The notes beneath the pieces were generated by a model. The model was given only the letters and a program-made list of their open reading frames with translations. It made no database searches and had not been told where the DNA came from. The translations under genes and the position numbers were made by a program. Of a DNA stretch of 64,000 bases, positions 55,111 to 64,000 are shown piece after piece; positions within the stretch are counted from its first letter, which is position 1, and every line of letters starts with the position of its first letter. This DNA is from Palaemon carinicauda (taxonomy: Eukaryota; Arthropoda; Malacostraca; Decapoda; Palaemonidae). The DNA is taken from NCBI RefSeq assembly GCF_036898095.1, contig NC_090767.1, positions 24,946,570 through 25,010,569 on the forward strand, in the 5' to 3' direction.

Positions 55111-55912
55111 ACCAGGAAAAGGGTAAGGAGGGAAGTTAACTAACTACCCTTGGAGGCGAACCTCCTTATCGTTCTAGGATGCACTGAAGAGCTGACAGTA
55201 GTCACGGGGGAACTTCTAAGAGAAGGGAACGCCCATGACGATGCCCTAGAGAGACGGCAGCGACACCAGACTCCCCAGGCATAAACAGGACAGCTCAGCT
55301 TCGTTGGCACACTCCAGTCCAGTGAAGAAACAGCATAGGAAACTGGAAAATGAAAAAAATAAATAATTATTTAACAGAAATTCCCCCGGGTGGAACTCCG
55401 AAGAGTAACCCCGAGAGAAAGGGAAACATAAGAACGAAGTTAGGTATACGCCCTCTTCCCCCACAGACATTCACGGGGAAGGGGGAGGGCGGAGAACTAA
55501 ACAAAAACAGAATTATAATAACTATAATTACGTAACTGATTTTGAATGTCCCAAGAATCACAGACCCTCGAAGAGAAGTGTTCCCAGAGCTGAAAAGTTA
55601 AAAATACAATTAGATTTCATAAAAAAATTAATTGAGACAAATAAAACGGAATAGCAACTCGGCCCGAGAAGCTATCGTAGAGCCGTAGTACATAGTAAGA
55701 GGTGAACGACCTCGAGAGAGGGGCCGCTCTCCATGAAGGCAACCGTGGTGGCCTAGGAGTGAGCGGCCGGGACCATGAAGGAAATCGTGGTGGCCTAGTG
55801 CTAAGCCAGCGTTTCACTCTCGTAGTCGTACTTTACACACACCGCACAAACACTGAAAAGGAAACTTACTATATTCTATACCAGAATATATATAAACATC
55901 AGTAATGTTTAA

Positions 55913-56245
55913 ATATGATATTTTGATTATAAAATAAATTTTTGAATATACTTACCCGGTGAATATATAATAGCTGACGTCTCCGACGGCTCGACAGAAT
56001 TCAAAAACTCGCGAGCGATCGCCATGAAGGTAGCGGGTGTGCCCACCAGCGCCGACTATCGGCCAGATACCGCATATACATTTAAACAGCTCCAGTTCTT
56101 CTCATTCCGCTGGGTCTCTATCGGGGAGGAAGGGGGGGGCCTTTAATTTATATATTCACCGGGTAAGTATATTCAAAAATTTATTTTATAATCAAAATAT
56201 CATTTTTAAATATTAAACTTAGCCGGTGAATATATAATAGCTGAT
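55913..56245. repeat. DIRS-B 3' terminal repeat and internal complementary region
   Basis: 55918-55977 ('gatattttgattataaaata', then 'tatacttacccggtgaata') is complementary to 56145-56203. The next bases ('taaatattaaacttagccgg', to about 56245) are complementary to the far terminus at 62257-62297. The switch is at about 56204. Confidence 0.9.
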
Positions 56246-56628
56246 TCACACCCATGGTGGTGGGTAGAGACCAGTATTAATACAGTTTACGGCGTATATG
56301 CTTAGAGTTTTTGACAGTTATATCATAACAAAACCCAAATAAATATAGGTACCTGGTAAGGAAGCTGACTCTAACGATTACTCTGCCTTGTTAGTCCGCT
56401 TTCCTCACGAAGCCCAGCCATCCTCTTAGGATGCTGAAAGACTCCCAGGAGCTGAAGTATCCAGGGCGACAACCCATACAACAGGACCTCATCAAAACCC
56501 TTAATCTGGGCGCTCTCAAGAAATGACATTTGACCACCCGCCAAATCAAAAAGGATGCGAAAGGCTTCTTAGCCTTCCGTACAACCCAATTAAAAACATT
56601 TCAAGAGAAGATTAAAAGGATATTGGAA

Positions 56629-57770
56629 TTAAGGGAATGTAGTGGTAGAACCCTTACCCACTACTGCATTCGCTGCAACGAATGGACCCAGTGTGTAGCA
56701 GTCCTCATAAAGAGTCTGGACATCTTTTAAGTAAAATGACGCGAATACAGACTTGCTTCTCCAAACGGTCGCGTCCATAATACTTCGCAGAGATCTGTTT
56801 TGCTTAAAGGCCACAGAAGTTGCTATAGCTCTTACTTCGTGCGTCTTAACCTTAAGCAAGCAACGATCTTTTTCACTCAAGTGAGAATGAGCCTCTCGGA
56901 TTAAAAATCTAATAAAATATGACAAAGCATTCTTTGACATAGGCAATGAAGGCTTCTTAACTGAGCACCACAAAGCCTCAGATCCACCTCGTAAGGATTT
57001 AGTCCGAGCTAAATAAAACTTCAGAGCTCTAACTGGACACAGCACTCTTTCAAGCTCGTTGCCTACGATCTCTGACAGGCAAGGTATATCAAATGACTTA
57101 GGCCAAGGACGAGAAGGCAGTTCATTTTTGGCCAAGAAAACCAAGCTGAAGTGAACATGTGGCTTTATCTGTAGAAAAGCCGATGTTCCTACTGAAGGCA
57201 TGGATCTCACTGACCCTTTTAGCCGAAGCCAAGCACACTAAGAAAAGCGTCTTGAGGGTGAGATCCTTCAGGGAGGCTGAATGTAATGGCTCAAACCTGT
57301 CGGACATTAGGAACCTTAGGACCACGTCTAAGTTCCATCCAGGAGTTGCCATACGACGCTCCTTAGAGGTCTCGAAGGACTTAAGGAGATCTTGGAGATC
57401 TTGATTATTGGACAGATCTAAGCCTCTATGTCTGAACACAAGACGCCAACATGCTCCTGTAGCCCTTAATAGTGGGCGCTGAGAGGGAGCGAACATTTCT
57501 CAGATGTAGGAGAAAGTCTGCAATTTGGGCTACAGAGGTACTGGAAGAGGAAATGGATGATGACTTGCACCAGTCTCTAAAGACTTCCCACTTCGACTGA
57601 TAGACCTTGATGGTAGATGCTCCCCTAGCTCTCGCAATCGTTCTGGCTGTCCCCTTCGAAAATCCTCGAGCTCTTGAGAGTCTTTCGATAGTCTGAAGGC
57701 AGTCAGACGAAGCGCGGGGAGGCTTTGATGAAGACTCCTTACGTGGGGCTGCCGTAAGAGATCCATCCTT
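56629..57770 (-). pseudogene. DIRS-B tyrosine recombinase
   Basis: Three overlapping minus-strand frames. N-terminal domain: 'ASTIKVYQSKWEVFRDW' and 'SAPTIKGYRSML' (end of 57426-58157). Core start: 57122-57496 with 'HRGLDLSNNQDL', 'LFLVCLASAKRVSEIHAFS'. Catalytic part: 56629-57210 (193 codons) with 'RVLCPVRALKFYL', the active-site 'VKTHEVRAIATS' (His-x-x-Arg) and 'SVFASFYLKDV' (nucleophilic Tyr). Conserved residues are present; at least two frame changes separate the parts. It would integrate circular DNA. Confidence 0.85.
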
Positions 57771-58455
57771 AAAGGTAGACTCCTTGGAACGTCTACCAGC
57801 CATTGAAGTACCTCTGTTACTCACTCTCTCGCGGGCCAGAGTGGAGCAACCAATGTCAACCTGGTCCCTTCGTGAGAGGTGAACTTCTGCAGCACCTTGT
57901 CTAGGATCTTGAAAGGTGGAAAGGCATAAACGTCCAGGTGAGACCAGTCCAGCAGGAAAGCGTCTATGTGAGCTGCCTCTGGATCTGGAACTGGAAAGCA
58001 GTAAGTCGAGAGCCTCTTTGTCAGAGAGAGTAGCAAAAAGATCTATGGTGGGTAGACCCCATGTCATCCATAGCTTCTCGCACACAGTCTTATGCAACGT
58101 CCACTCCATGGAGAAGACTTGTCCTCTTCTGCTGAGGCCGTCCGCCAAGACATTCATTTCTGCACAAATCTCGCCAAAGGAGAGATGTTACTGCCTTAAA
58201 AGGAGTTCCTTCTGATCCGTGGATCAAAGAACCGAGCCTTCCAGACTGTCCAGTGGAGCTCCCTAACCCAAATCCGCTGCATCTGAAAACAACACATGGT
58301 TTGGGTTCTTGATCGCAAGAGAAAGACCTTCTCGAAGTCTGATGTTGCTGTCCCACCAAGTCAGACATGTCTAGACTGAGTTGGAGATTGGGAAAGAGAT
58401 ACTCACTAAGTCCTTCTCCTTGTTCCAATGTTTTAGGTGAAATAGGAAAGGGCAT
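57770..58455 (-). pseudogene. DIRS-B RNase H
   Basis: Contains 'MNVLADGLSRRGQVF' (Asp of the closing segment), 'TIDLFATLSDKEALD' and, in the next frame, 'VYAFPPFKILDKVLQKF'. The upstream strands lie in 58090-58455 in another frame. Broken by frameshifts. Confidence 0.75.
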
Positions 58456-58517
58456 AGGTTGAGTCTCCCCAGAGAGATAAACTACTCCAGCGATGAAAGA
58501 GTTCCCACGAGGCTAGT

Positions 58518-59533
58518 TCAAACTCTTACAGAGCAACTGTTTTTCTCTTGCAAGTGAAGGACTTTTAACAGAGCTTGTTCCATTCTTGCGGGAGACGAAA
58601 AGGGCCGAAAAATCAGACACTGTATCTCCATTCCCAAAAAAAGAATAGTCTGGGATGGGATACTGTAAGTTACGACTTCTCTACGTTCACTATGAGACCT
58701 AGCTCCTTGGTTAGGTCTAATGTCCATTAGAGGCTCTCCAGACAGCGATATAATGACGAACGCCCTGATTAGCCAGTTGTCAAAATAAAGGGAGGCTCTG
58801 AATCCTCAAAAAATGTAGAAAGCTTGCTACATTTGGCAAGGGCCTTGTAAAAACAAGAGGAGCAGGAATGAGGTCGGAGTACAGTGCTCGACAGTGGTAC
58901 ATTACTTTCCCGTCCACAAACCTCAGATGTAGTTGAAAGTTTGGATGAATCAGGATGTGGAAGTATGCATCCTGAAGGTCGAGAGAGACCATCCAGTCGC
59001 CTTCCCTTAATGCTGTCAAGACAGCTTGGTAGTCTTCATCGTGAAGTTTGTCTTGACAATGAACACATTGAGCGCACTTACATCCTAAGTACTCCTGCAG
59101 TGAACGTGGCTGCCAGATCATTGGAGCCATCCCTGATAGTCTTGTTCCTGCAGAGAACGTGGCTGTCAGATCATTGGAGCCATCCCTGATAGCCTTGTTT
59201 ATGCATGACATAATTGTACAGCAAAACTTCAAACGCTCGAAAAACTCCAAACAGGAGATGGTCTAGCTTTGAAGCCGACCATAAAATCTTGGAGCGTCTC
59301 ATGGCCAGGCGCCGGGGAGAGTCTATGAGGCTTGAGAAGTCTCTCTGGGCAGAGGCAGGAACTCCCAAGCCGAGAACTTCTCCCGTGTCATACCAGACGC
59401 TCGCTCTATAAGCCAGTTTAAAAGGAGGGAAAGCAAAGGCTGTCTCCCCCAAACTCCCCCTGGTGATCAACCAGTCGCCTAGCAAACGTAAAGCTCTCTT
59501 AGAAGAGCGAGAGAGCACTAGCTTAAAAAACAA
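58518..59533 (-). pseudogene. DIRS-B reverse transcriptase
   Basis: 58780-59250 has 'EGDWMVSLDLQDAYFHILI' (catalytic Asp). 59171-59533 has 'ALRLLGDWLITRG', again with Gly-Asp in place of Asp-Asp. 58518-58727 has 'TILFLGMEIQC' (the LGM..D segment). A 54-bp direct duplication at about 59085-59205 duplicates coding sequence ahead of the first motif. The order of the fragments is disturbed relative to a normal enzyme. Confidence 0.7.
59085..59205. repeat. Direct duplication of about 54 bp in DIRS-B pol
   Basis: 'gaacgtggctg.cagatcatt' followed by 'ggagccatccctgatag' occurs twice. Confidence 0.9.
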
Positions 59534-59619
59534 CGGCTTCGAAGTAGCTAGGCCTAGTGTAAACTCTGACGTTTAGGCGAACGAGGAGCAGCAGTTACAA
59601 AATGGTCCGGACAAAGATC

Positions 59620-60820
59620 CTTAAAAATCAGCATGATTTTTTAAAGTCCATAGAGGGCTGAGCAGCTTTAGGCTCCTCTCCACCTGACAGAGTCCCCAAG
59701 GGAATATCAGTAGGAGGGGGATCAGCAACTTCCTCATCTGAAGGAACCTCGTCTGACAATTGCCGAATCTCAAGCAAGGGAGAGACCTGCCGTGGTGGCA
59801 ATGCTTGACAAGCAGAGTCCACACGCAAAGGAGCATCAGTAGCAGTCAAGGACGCTACGTCATGTAACTGCTTAAAGGACTGACCAGCAACAACAACAGG
59901 TGCGGGAGGACGCTCGACCTCAAGTCGAGACTGCCTTGACTGCCTAGATAGAGCAGTTAAAACAACTCTTGACTGCGGTGCTTGACGTTCAACGTCAAAA
60001 CAAGGCAACTGAGCTGGTTGGCGAACGTCCTGAACGTCAACACGAGACTGCGGCAGCGGCTGAACGTCAACACGAGGCTGCGGCAGCGGCTGAAAGTCAA
60101 CACGGGACTGCAGCGAGTGAGGATCCAAGTCACGTGACTGACGTGACAAACTACCGACATCACGTTTCATAACGTCAAAAGGACGAGTAAATGCTCATTT
60201 GGGCGGCTGACGGCCAGAGTCTCGTTTAGTGTAACGGCGACTCGAAAGCGAAGGTTCATCGTGAACCTGCTCAACGTCATACTTCTCCATAAGGGAGGCA
60301 AGCTTAGTCTGCATGTCCTGCAGGACAACCCCTTTAGGATCAACAAGAGTCGGAAACGGGCCGAGACGACGGTAACGTCTGTGTTGGTAAAACATTGCCT
60401 TTACCGCGACCCTCGGACCCCGTGTTACGCTTGCGTTTAATAGGCGAACCGTCTTCCGACGACTGCAAAGGGTCAGAGCTGTCCACATGGCTACAGCCAG
60501 GACGCTGGACCTGTCCTGAAGGGACTGACTTCCGCTTTAAGGGTCTAGAAACTTTACTCCAAGGTTTCTTTTGCGAGAAGCCTTCGGATGACGAGGAGAA
60601 AAACAGCCTCGCTCGTCTTATGGTAGGGGCGATCTTGCTAGACACGCCCGATACCATAGAGGGAACGTTTGTTCGTTGGTTAAAGCCTCTCGTCCCCATA
60701 AGTCCTACGACATTACTTCTCCCTGGTAGCATGGGAGCCTGAAAGAGGTCTCGGACTAGGTGAACGACAAGCACGAACAGACGAACCCTCGGTCGCAACA
60801 CTAAAAAACACTTTGCGCAA
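59620..60820 (-). pseudogene. DIRS-B gag
   Basis: 59628-60170 (180 codons) holds repeated 'RVDVQPLPQS' units from a 30-bp array at 59985-60120, followed by an acidic, Pro-rich tail. 60340-60801 is basic and Ser-rich ('PLKRKSVPSGQ', 'SPIKRKRNTGS'), typical of a nucleic-acid-binding gag part. Frames are separate. Confidence 0.6.
59985..60120. repeat. 30-bp tandem array in DIRS-B gag
   Basis: 'gaacgtcaacacgagactgc' and 'ggcagcggct' repeat at about 30-bp spacing, encoding 'RVDVQPLPQS'-like decapeptides. Confidence 0.85.
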
Positions 60821-62137
60821 TTATCACTTTATCACTACGATTTTCTGTTTTTGCACTTACTTCACTGAAATCGTATTTTTCAATAATTTCACATTAGGCA
60901 TGAATAAAACCGATTTCTACCTGAAGCACGCAATTCTCCCCTACATCAAAAGGTTATAATTGCGAAATGAGTTGTATAATGTAAGCATATTAGTACAAGC
61001 AAAAATCAGTAAACATATATCGAATAAAACGGAAATATATAAAGTTAAAAGGATCAGTGACTGGGGAGGAGACTAAACACTAGTTCATTAAAAACTACGT
61101 TTTCAATCTCTCACCGTACAGTGCCTTGGGAAGAGAATAAAAACTAAAAACGTTTTATCCTTTCTCCCCGTACAGAGACTTGGGACGAGAGTAAAAAACT
61201 GAATCGAGAACAACGTTACTCGCTTGGGACGAGAATAAAGATCGGAACGTTCTCTCTTCCTCTCTCTCTCTCTCTCGATTTCACACAGAAGAGAAAAACC
61301 CACTCACCCTTCGTCAATAAACAGGTTATTTGACCAAAGGAAAAAACTGAAAGGACTAAGAAATTGAAAATTAACAAGTTCCTTTAAATTAGTATTTAAA
61401 ACACTTCAGTTTGAAAGAAGAATGAACAAAACGTCAAAATCGATTTACTCTTTCTGCAAAGTGAAACCGTGATTCTCTCTTTCTCTATCGTAACGATAGA
61501 GCGCAAACTGCGTAGCATAAATAAACCAAACGTTAGTTCATCTTTGAAACAGCACGAAGACTATTCAAAGAAAATCTTTCATAAAATATCTACTAAAAAA
61601 ATATTCATTTCATAACTCTTACAGAGCAAATGATTTAAACTTAACGAAAATAAAAGTTGAATGGGCTCAACGTTGTTTAACTTCGGTTTCCAAGTTAGGA
61701 CCGCCTACTCTCGGACTAGGGGAGGAATAGGTAAGGCCGCATATAAACAAAACATAAAATTTATCTTGATGTTTAGTATAAATGGAAAGCTAATCGAAGA
61801 GGCCTAATAAAGGCGGGCGAGATATAAAATATATAGAGGAAAATCTATAATTAACAACAACAATTTATAACGTGATAAGATAATTGCTAAAAGCCTAAAA
61901 CACACTTCCGTACACTAAGGGAAGGGTCGGCCATCTTTACTCTATGGAAAAAACCAGAGATAAAAGAGCAGGGCAAAACACTTTTACTCTCCTTTCAAAA
62001 GCATTTCTTTTGAGGATAGTATTGAATAATCCAACACGGCGAAAGCAATAAAACCAAAACCAAGTACTTCACCAATTCGGTAGAAAACTCGAGGTCATAA
62101 TAGCGAGTGGAATTGACTTGTCGATGAAACCGACAGA
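60821..62137 (-). other. DIRS-B 5' untranslated region
   Basis: AT-rich. Short repeated phrases around 61100-61260 ('cttgggacgagaataaa' type, three times) and a CT run near 61258-61275. No protein similarity. Confidence 0.5.
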
Positions 62138-62297
62138 GAAGAACTGGAGCTGTTTACATGTATATGCGGTATCTGGCCGATAGTCGGCGCTGGTGGGCAC
62201 ACCCGCTACCTTCATGGCGATCGCTCGCAAGTTTTTGAATTCTGTCGAGCCGTCGGAGACGTCAGCTATTATATATTCACCGGCTAAGTTTAATATT
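62138..62297. repeat. DIRS-B 5' terminal inverted repeat
   Basis: Reverse complement of 55957-56104, plus the outer 'ggctaagtttaatatttaaa' that is repeated inverted in the internal complementary region. Confidence 0.9.
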
Positions 62298-62585
62298 TAA
62301 AGATATAAGTATAAGAAAAAGTAAGTACTGTAAAAGACAAAACATCAATGGCCGTAAAGCGAGGATGGGAGCAGAGACATCCGCTCGCCATCCGAGCCAA
62401 AAGTAAAGTGGAGCACTCACTGTGCGTGTGAGTGGGGAGGGGTAGCAAGCTACCCCTCTCTACCCCCCGCTAACTAGCGGAGGGGTAGTAAACCCTCGTT
62501 AAAATTCTAATGGCTCGTCATTTCAGCTACGCCGAAGTAATTACCCCATGTAAATAGCGTGGTTTGTATTTCAGTTACGGAACAA
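62298..62585. repeat. DIRS-A 5' terminal repeat
   Basis: 'aagtataagaaaaagtaag', 'gagccaaaagtaaagtgg', 'gctaactagcggaggggtag' and 'gtatttcagttacggaacaa' (end at 62585). Inverted partner of 48664-48850. Confidence 0.88.
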
Positions 62586-63290
62586 TTAAAAATTAACAAA
62601 ATTTCCCCAGGGAGGAACTCCGAAGAGTAACCCCGAGGGAATAGCAAAAAATAAGAATAAAGAATTAAGTATGCGCCCTCCTCCCCCACTGACATTCACG
62701 GGAGAAGGGGGAGGGCAGAGCAATTGTAATAAAAACAGAATTCTAACAGAATTATAATTATCTAAATCATCTAAGAATGTTCACTAATAGTAAGAACCAC
62801 TGACCCCCCGAAGGAGTGTTCCCCACAGAGAAGCTGAAAAGTTAGAAATAAAATTAGATTCCATTAAAAATAATTGAGACAAATAAGCAGAATAGCAACC
62901 CAATCCACAACGGGAAAGGAGCTTCCGCAATAGTACGTAGTAATAGTAAGGGGTGAATGACCTCGAGTAAAAAGAGAGACCGTAGTCAATCTAAACTCCC
63001 ACATTCCCTTCGCTGAGAATCAAAGTTCCCCGTAGGAAAGGAGGAACAGCGAAGATAATAGATGAATGAAGAGAGTCCAGCGATGACGATTCCCTATGGG
63101 GGCCGAGTTAACGGAAAAGCCGAAGGAAAGACCTATGGACCAAGAGGGAGAGGCCGTACTCCATGACGTGAAACCGTGGTGGCCTTGCACTACGCAAGTG
63201 TCATTGTCGTACATCACACACACAGCACAAACACTGAAAAGAAAACTTACTACCTTTCTATACACAAATATATACATAAACATAAAGAAT

Positions 63291-63324
<34 letters not shown>

Positions 63325-63565
63325 CAAGTATAAGAAAAAGTAAGTAAAACAAAAACAAAAGCATTAATGGCTGTCAAAGAGGTGAGGGTGAAAGCGGACA
63401 CATCCGGCTACCACCCGAGCCAATAGTAAAGTGAGCTCAGCACACAGGTGTGTGAGGGGGGGGGGTAGTAAACCCTCGTTAAAATTCTAATGGCTCATCA
63501 TTTCAGCTACGCCGAAAGTAATACCCATATTAAATAGTGTGGTTTGTATTTCAGTTACGGAACAA
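62586..63565 (-). repeat. Second copy of the DIRS-A 5' end
   Basis: 62590-63290 matches 55370-55912 of DIRS-A in order ('gaactccgaagagtaacccc', 'acattcacggg', 'gaaaagttag', 'cgtggtggcct', 'cagcacaaacactgaaaag'). 63325-63565 matches the terminus 62300-62585, ending in the same 'cagttacggaacaa'. It includes the short conserved frame 62507-62695 (starts 'MSVGEEGAYL'). A TA run at 63296-63320 sits where DIRS-A was entered by DIRS-B. Confidence 0.85.
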
Positions 63566-63628
63566 AAGTATATTATCATGACCACTTGGATTCTATCAAC
63601 ACAGAACACCAAATGATCCACTACTCAC

Positions 63629-63892
63629 CTTTGATCATTGGACCAGCCCAAGGCCCTTCTGATCTCAAGCCTTTTCATGACCAGCTAAGATAGTATCGAG
63701 CAACACAGATATCGTCACGTCCTTGTCTCCGGAGGAGCGGTTTGACTCGGAACACCACGCTGCGCAGCCTCAGAACTTTGTCTTCCCTGTCTTCCGCATC
63801 CTTCGCGTCGTCTCCTTTCTCCAGCACCCAGACTTTCCAGACACAAACGGAGGAGTCCTTCGGACCGCTGGCAAGCAATAATCCGCCATTAT
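63629..63892 (-). pseudogene. WD40 exon resembling Elongator subunit ELP2
   Basis: After a TTTCAG acceptor (63893-63894) the minus strand reads 'NGGLLLASGPKDSSVCVWKV', an acidic loop, then 'EDKVLRLRSVVFRVK'. In the +1 frame it continues 'SSGDKDVTISV' and 'LLDTILAGHEK'. Together this follows the WD40 blade of ELP2, in which 'LAS..QD..IRIWK' is followed by an acidic loop, a basic strand and 'LAGHE'. ELP2 is a scaffold of Elongator, which modifies wobble uridines of tRNA. A frame change near 63740 and a stop soon after 'AGHEKA' break it, so this is a pseudogene, a sequencing error, or a misjudged exon. A good donor (CAAAG/GTGAGT) lies at about 63629. Confidence 0.5.
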
Positions 63893-64000
63893 CTGAAAGG
63901 TAATAATATTTATGCTCAAAATGCTTTCTCAAAACAAGTAAAAAGAGCTACCTGAATATTTCCAACATTGCATTCAAGTCTACGGGCCAACCTTTCCCTT
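63893..64000 (-). other. Intron and possible further exon at the window edge
   Basis: A GTAGCT donor-like site after an open stretch ('LARRLECNVGNIQ') lies at about 63943, but its phase does not fit the next exon. Left unassigned. Confidence 0.25.

Larger units (their letters stand above)
52260..55500 (-). pseudogene. DIRS-A gag region with tandem arrays
   Basis: A minus-strand frame of 354 codons (52642-53706) is mostly a repeated 'RRSSARGHRWFPARN'-like block from the array at 53050-53960. 52269-52694 is Pro/Ser/Glu-rich. From 54500 to 55110 two further tandem arrays occur. 55246-55470 starts with 'MSVGEEGVYLTS', also present at 62507-62695 in the second 5' copy. No single continuous gag. 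Confidence 0.6.
55913..62297 (-). mobile_element. DIRS-B retrotransposon, full length, nested in DIRS-A
   Basis: 6385 bp. Inverted terminal repeats 55957-56104 and 62138-62285 are nearly identical ('tataatagctgacgtctccg', 'gccgactatcggccagatac'), with two differences seen. An internal complementary region at 56145-56245 joins complements of both ends. Gag, reverse transcriptase, RNase H and recombinase follow in order on the minus strand. The insertion site is shown by the second DIRS-A 5' copy, where 'aatgttta' (63286) continues after a TA run to 'aagtataagaaaaagtaag' without it. Coding frames are broken but recognisable. Confidence 0.88.
48651..62585 (-). mobile_element. DIRS-A retrotransposon, interrupted by DIRS-B
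   Basis: DIRS1-type element in minus orientation, about 7.55 kb without the 6385-bp insertion at 55913-62297. The inner part of the 5' terminal repeat (62400-62585) and the 3' repeat (48651 onward) are inverted copies ('tacttcggcgtagctgaaat', 'gctagttagcggggg'). Next to the 3' end an internal complementary region (48905-49010) carries complements of both termini. Coding order on the minus strand is gag (55470 to 52270), reverse transcriptase (51940 to 51215), RNase H (51163 to 50340), recombinase (50310 to 49400). All coding parts are broken. Confidence 0.85.

Noticed and set aside
1..64000. tRNA or rRNA genes
   Set aside because: No cloverleaf-like A/B box arrangement or rRNA core sequence noticed by eye; a tRNAscan run would settle it.

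Overview
This 64 kb window is repeat-dominated eukaryotic DNA. I read it as a decapod crustacean genome. The reasons are long (GA/CT)n microsatellites, many DIRS1-type tyrosine-recombinase retrotransposons (known to be common in Decapoda), split host exons with GT-AG borders, and Tigger, hAT, BEL/Pao and LINE copies stacked on one another. The species assignment is an inference; nothing in the window fixes it.

Layout. 0.8-3.3 kb: 5' end of a DIRS element (family E/F) with a decayed minisatellite. 4.0-5.3 kb: DIRS recombinase fragment, cut by a nearly complete Tigger (pogo/Tc1-mariner) transposon at 5339-9830 with TA target duplications and a full-length transposase reading frame. 10.3-12.0 kb: DIRS terminus and gag with pol missing. 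12.0-14.3 kb: minisatellite and AT-rich DNA. 14.6-16.3 kb: another DIRS with an internal deletion, joined to a LINE on the minus strand (16.3-22.9 kb) whose RNase H region is split by a 1.2 kb insertion. 23.4-24.9 kb: DIRS gag. 25.1-25.5 kb: (TAA)n-tailed retroposon. 25.5-32.75 kb: decayed DIRS-C carrying an hAT insertion with an inverted end. 34.15-41.73 kb: complete BEL/Pao LTR retrotransposon with 788-bp LTRs, a 6-bp target duplication and two in-frame stops. 41.9-44.15 kb: DIRS ITR fragment, LINE 3' end, and a Tigger-like relic with TA duplications. 44.25-46.1 kb: DIRS gag/RT debris. 46.9-48.2 kb: two exons of a tRNA 2'-phosphotransferase gene (TRPT1). 48.65-62.59 kb: DIRS-A, interrupted by a complete second family, DIRS-B (55913-62297). 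62.6-63.57 kb: a second copy of the DIRS-A 5' end. 63.6-63.9 kb: a WD40 exon resembling Elongator subunit ELP2.

How it works together. Almost everything is mobile DNA. DIRS-A and DIRS-B each show the inverted terminal repeats and the internal complementary region (fused complements of both ends) expected of elements that replicate through a circular intermediate and integrate with a tyrosine recombinase. The only host coding sequence I can support is TRPT1 and the ELP2-like exon, both on the minus strand and both in tRNA processing; the interval between them is filled largely by the DIRS pair. No rRNA, tRNA, CRISPR or prokaryotic signals were seen. Family letters (DIRS-A to H) are labels used only in this annotation.
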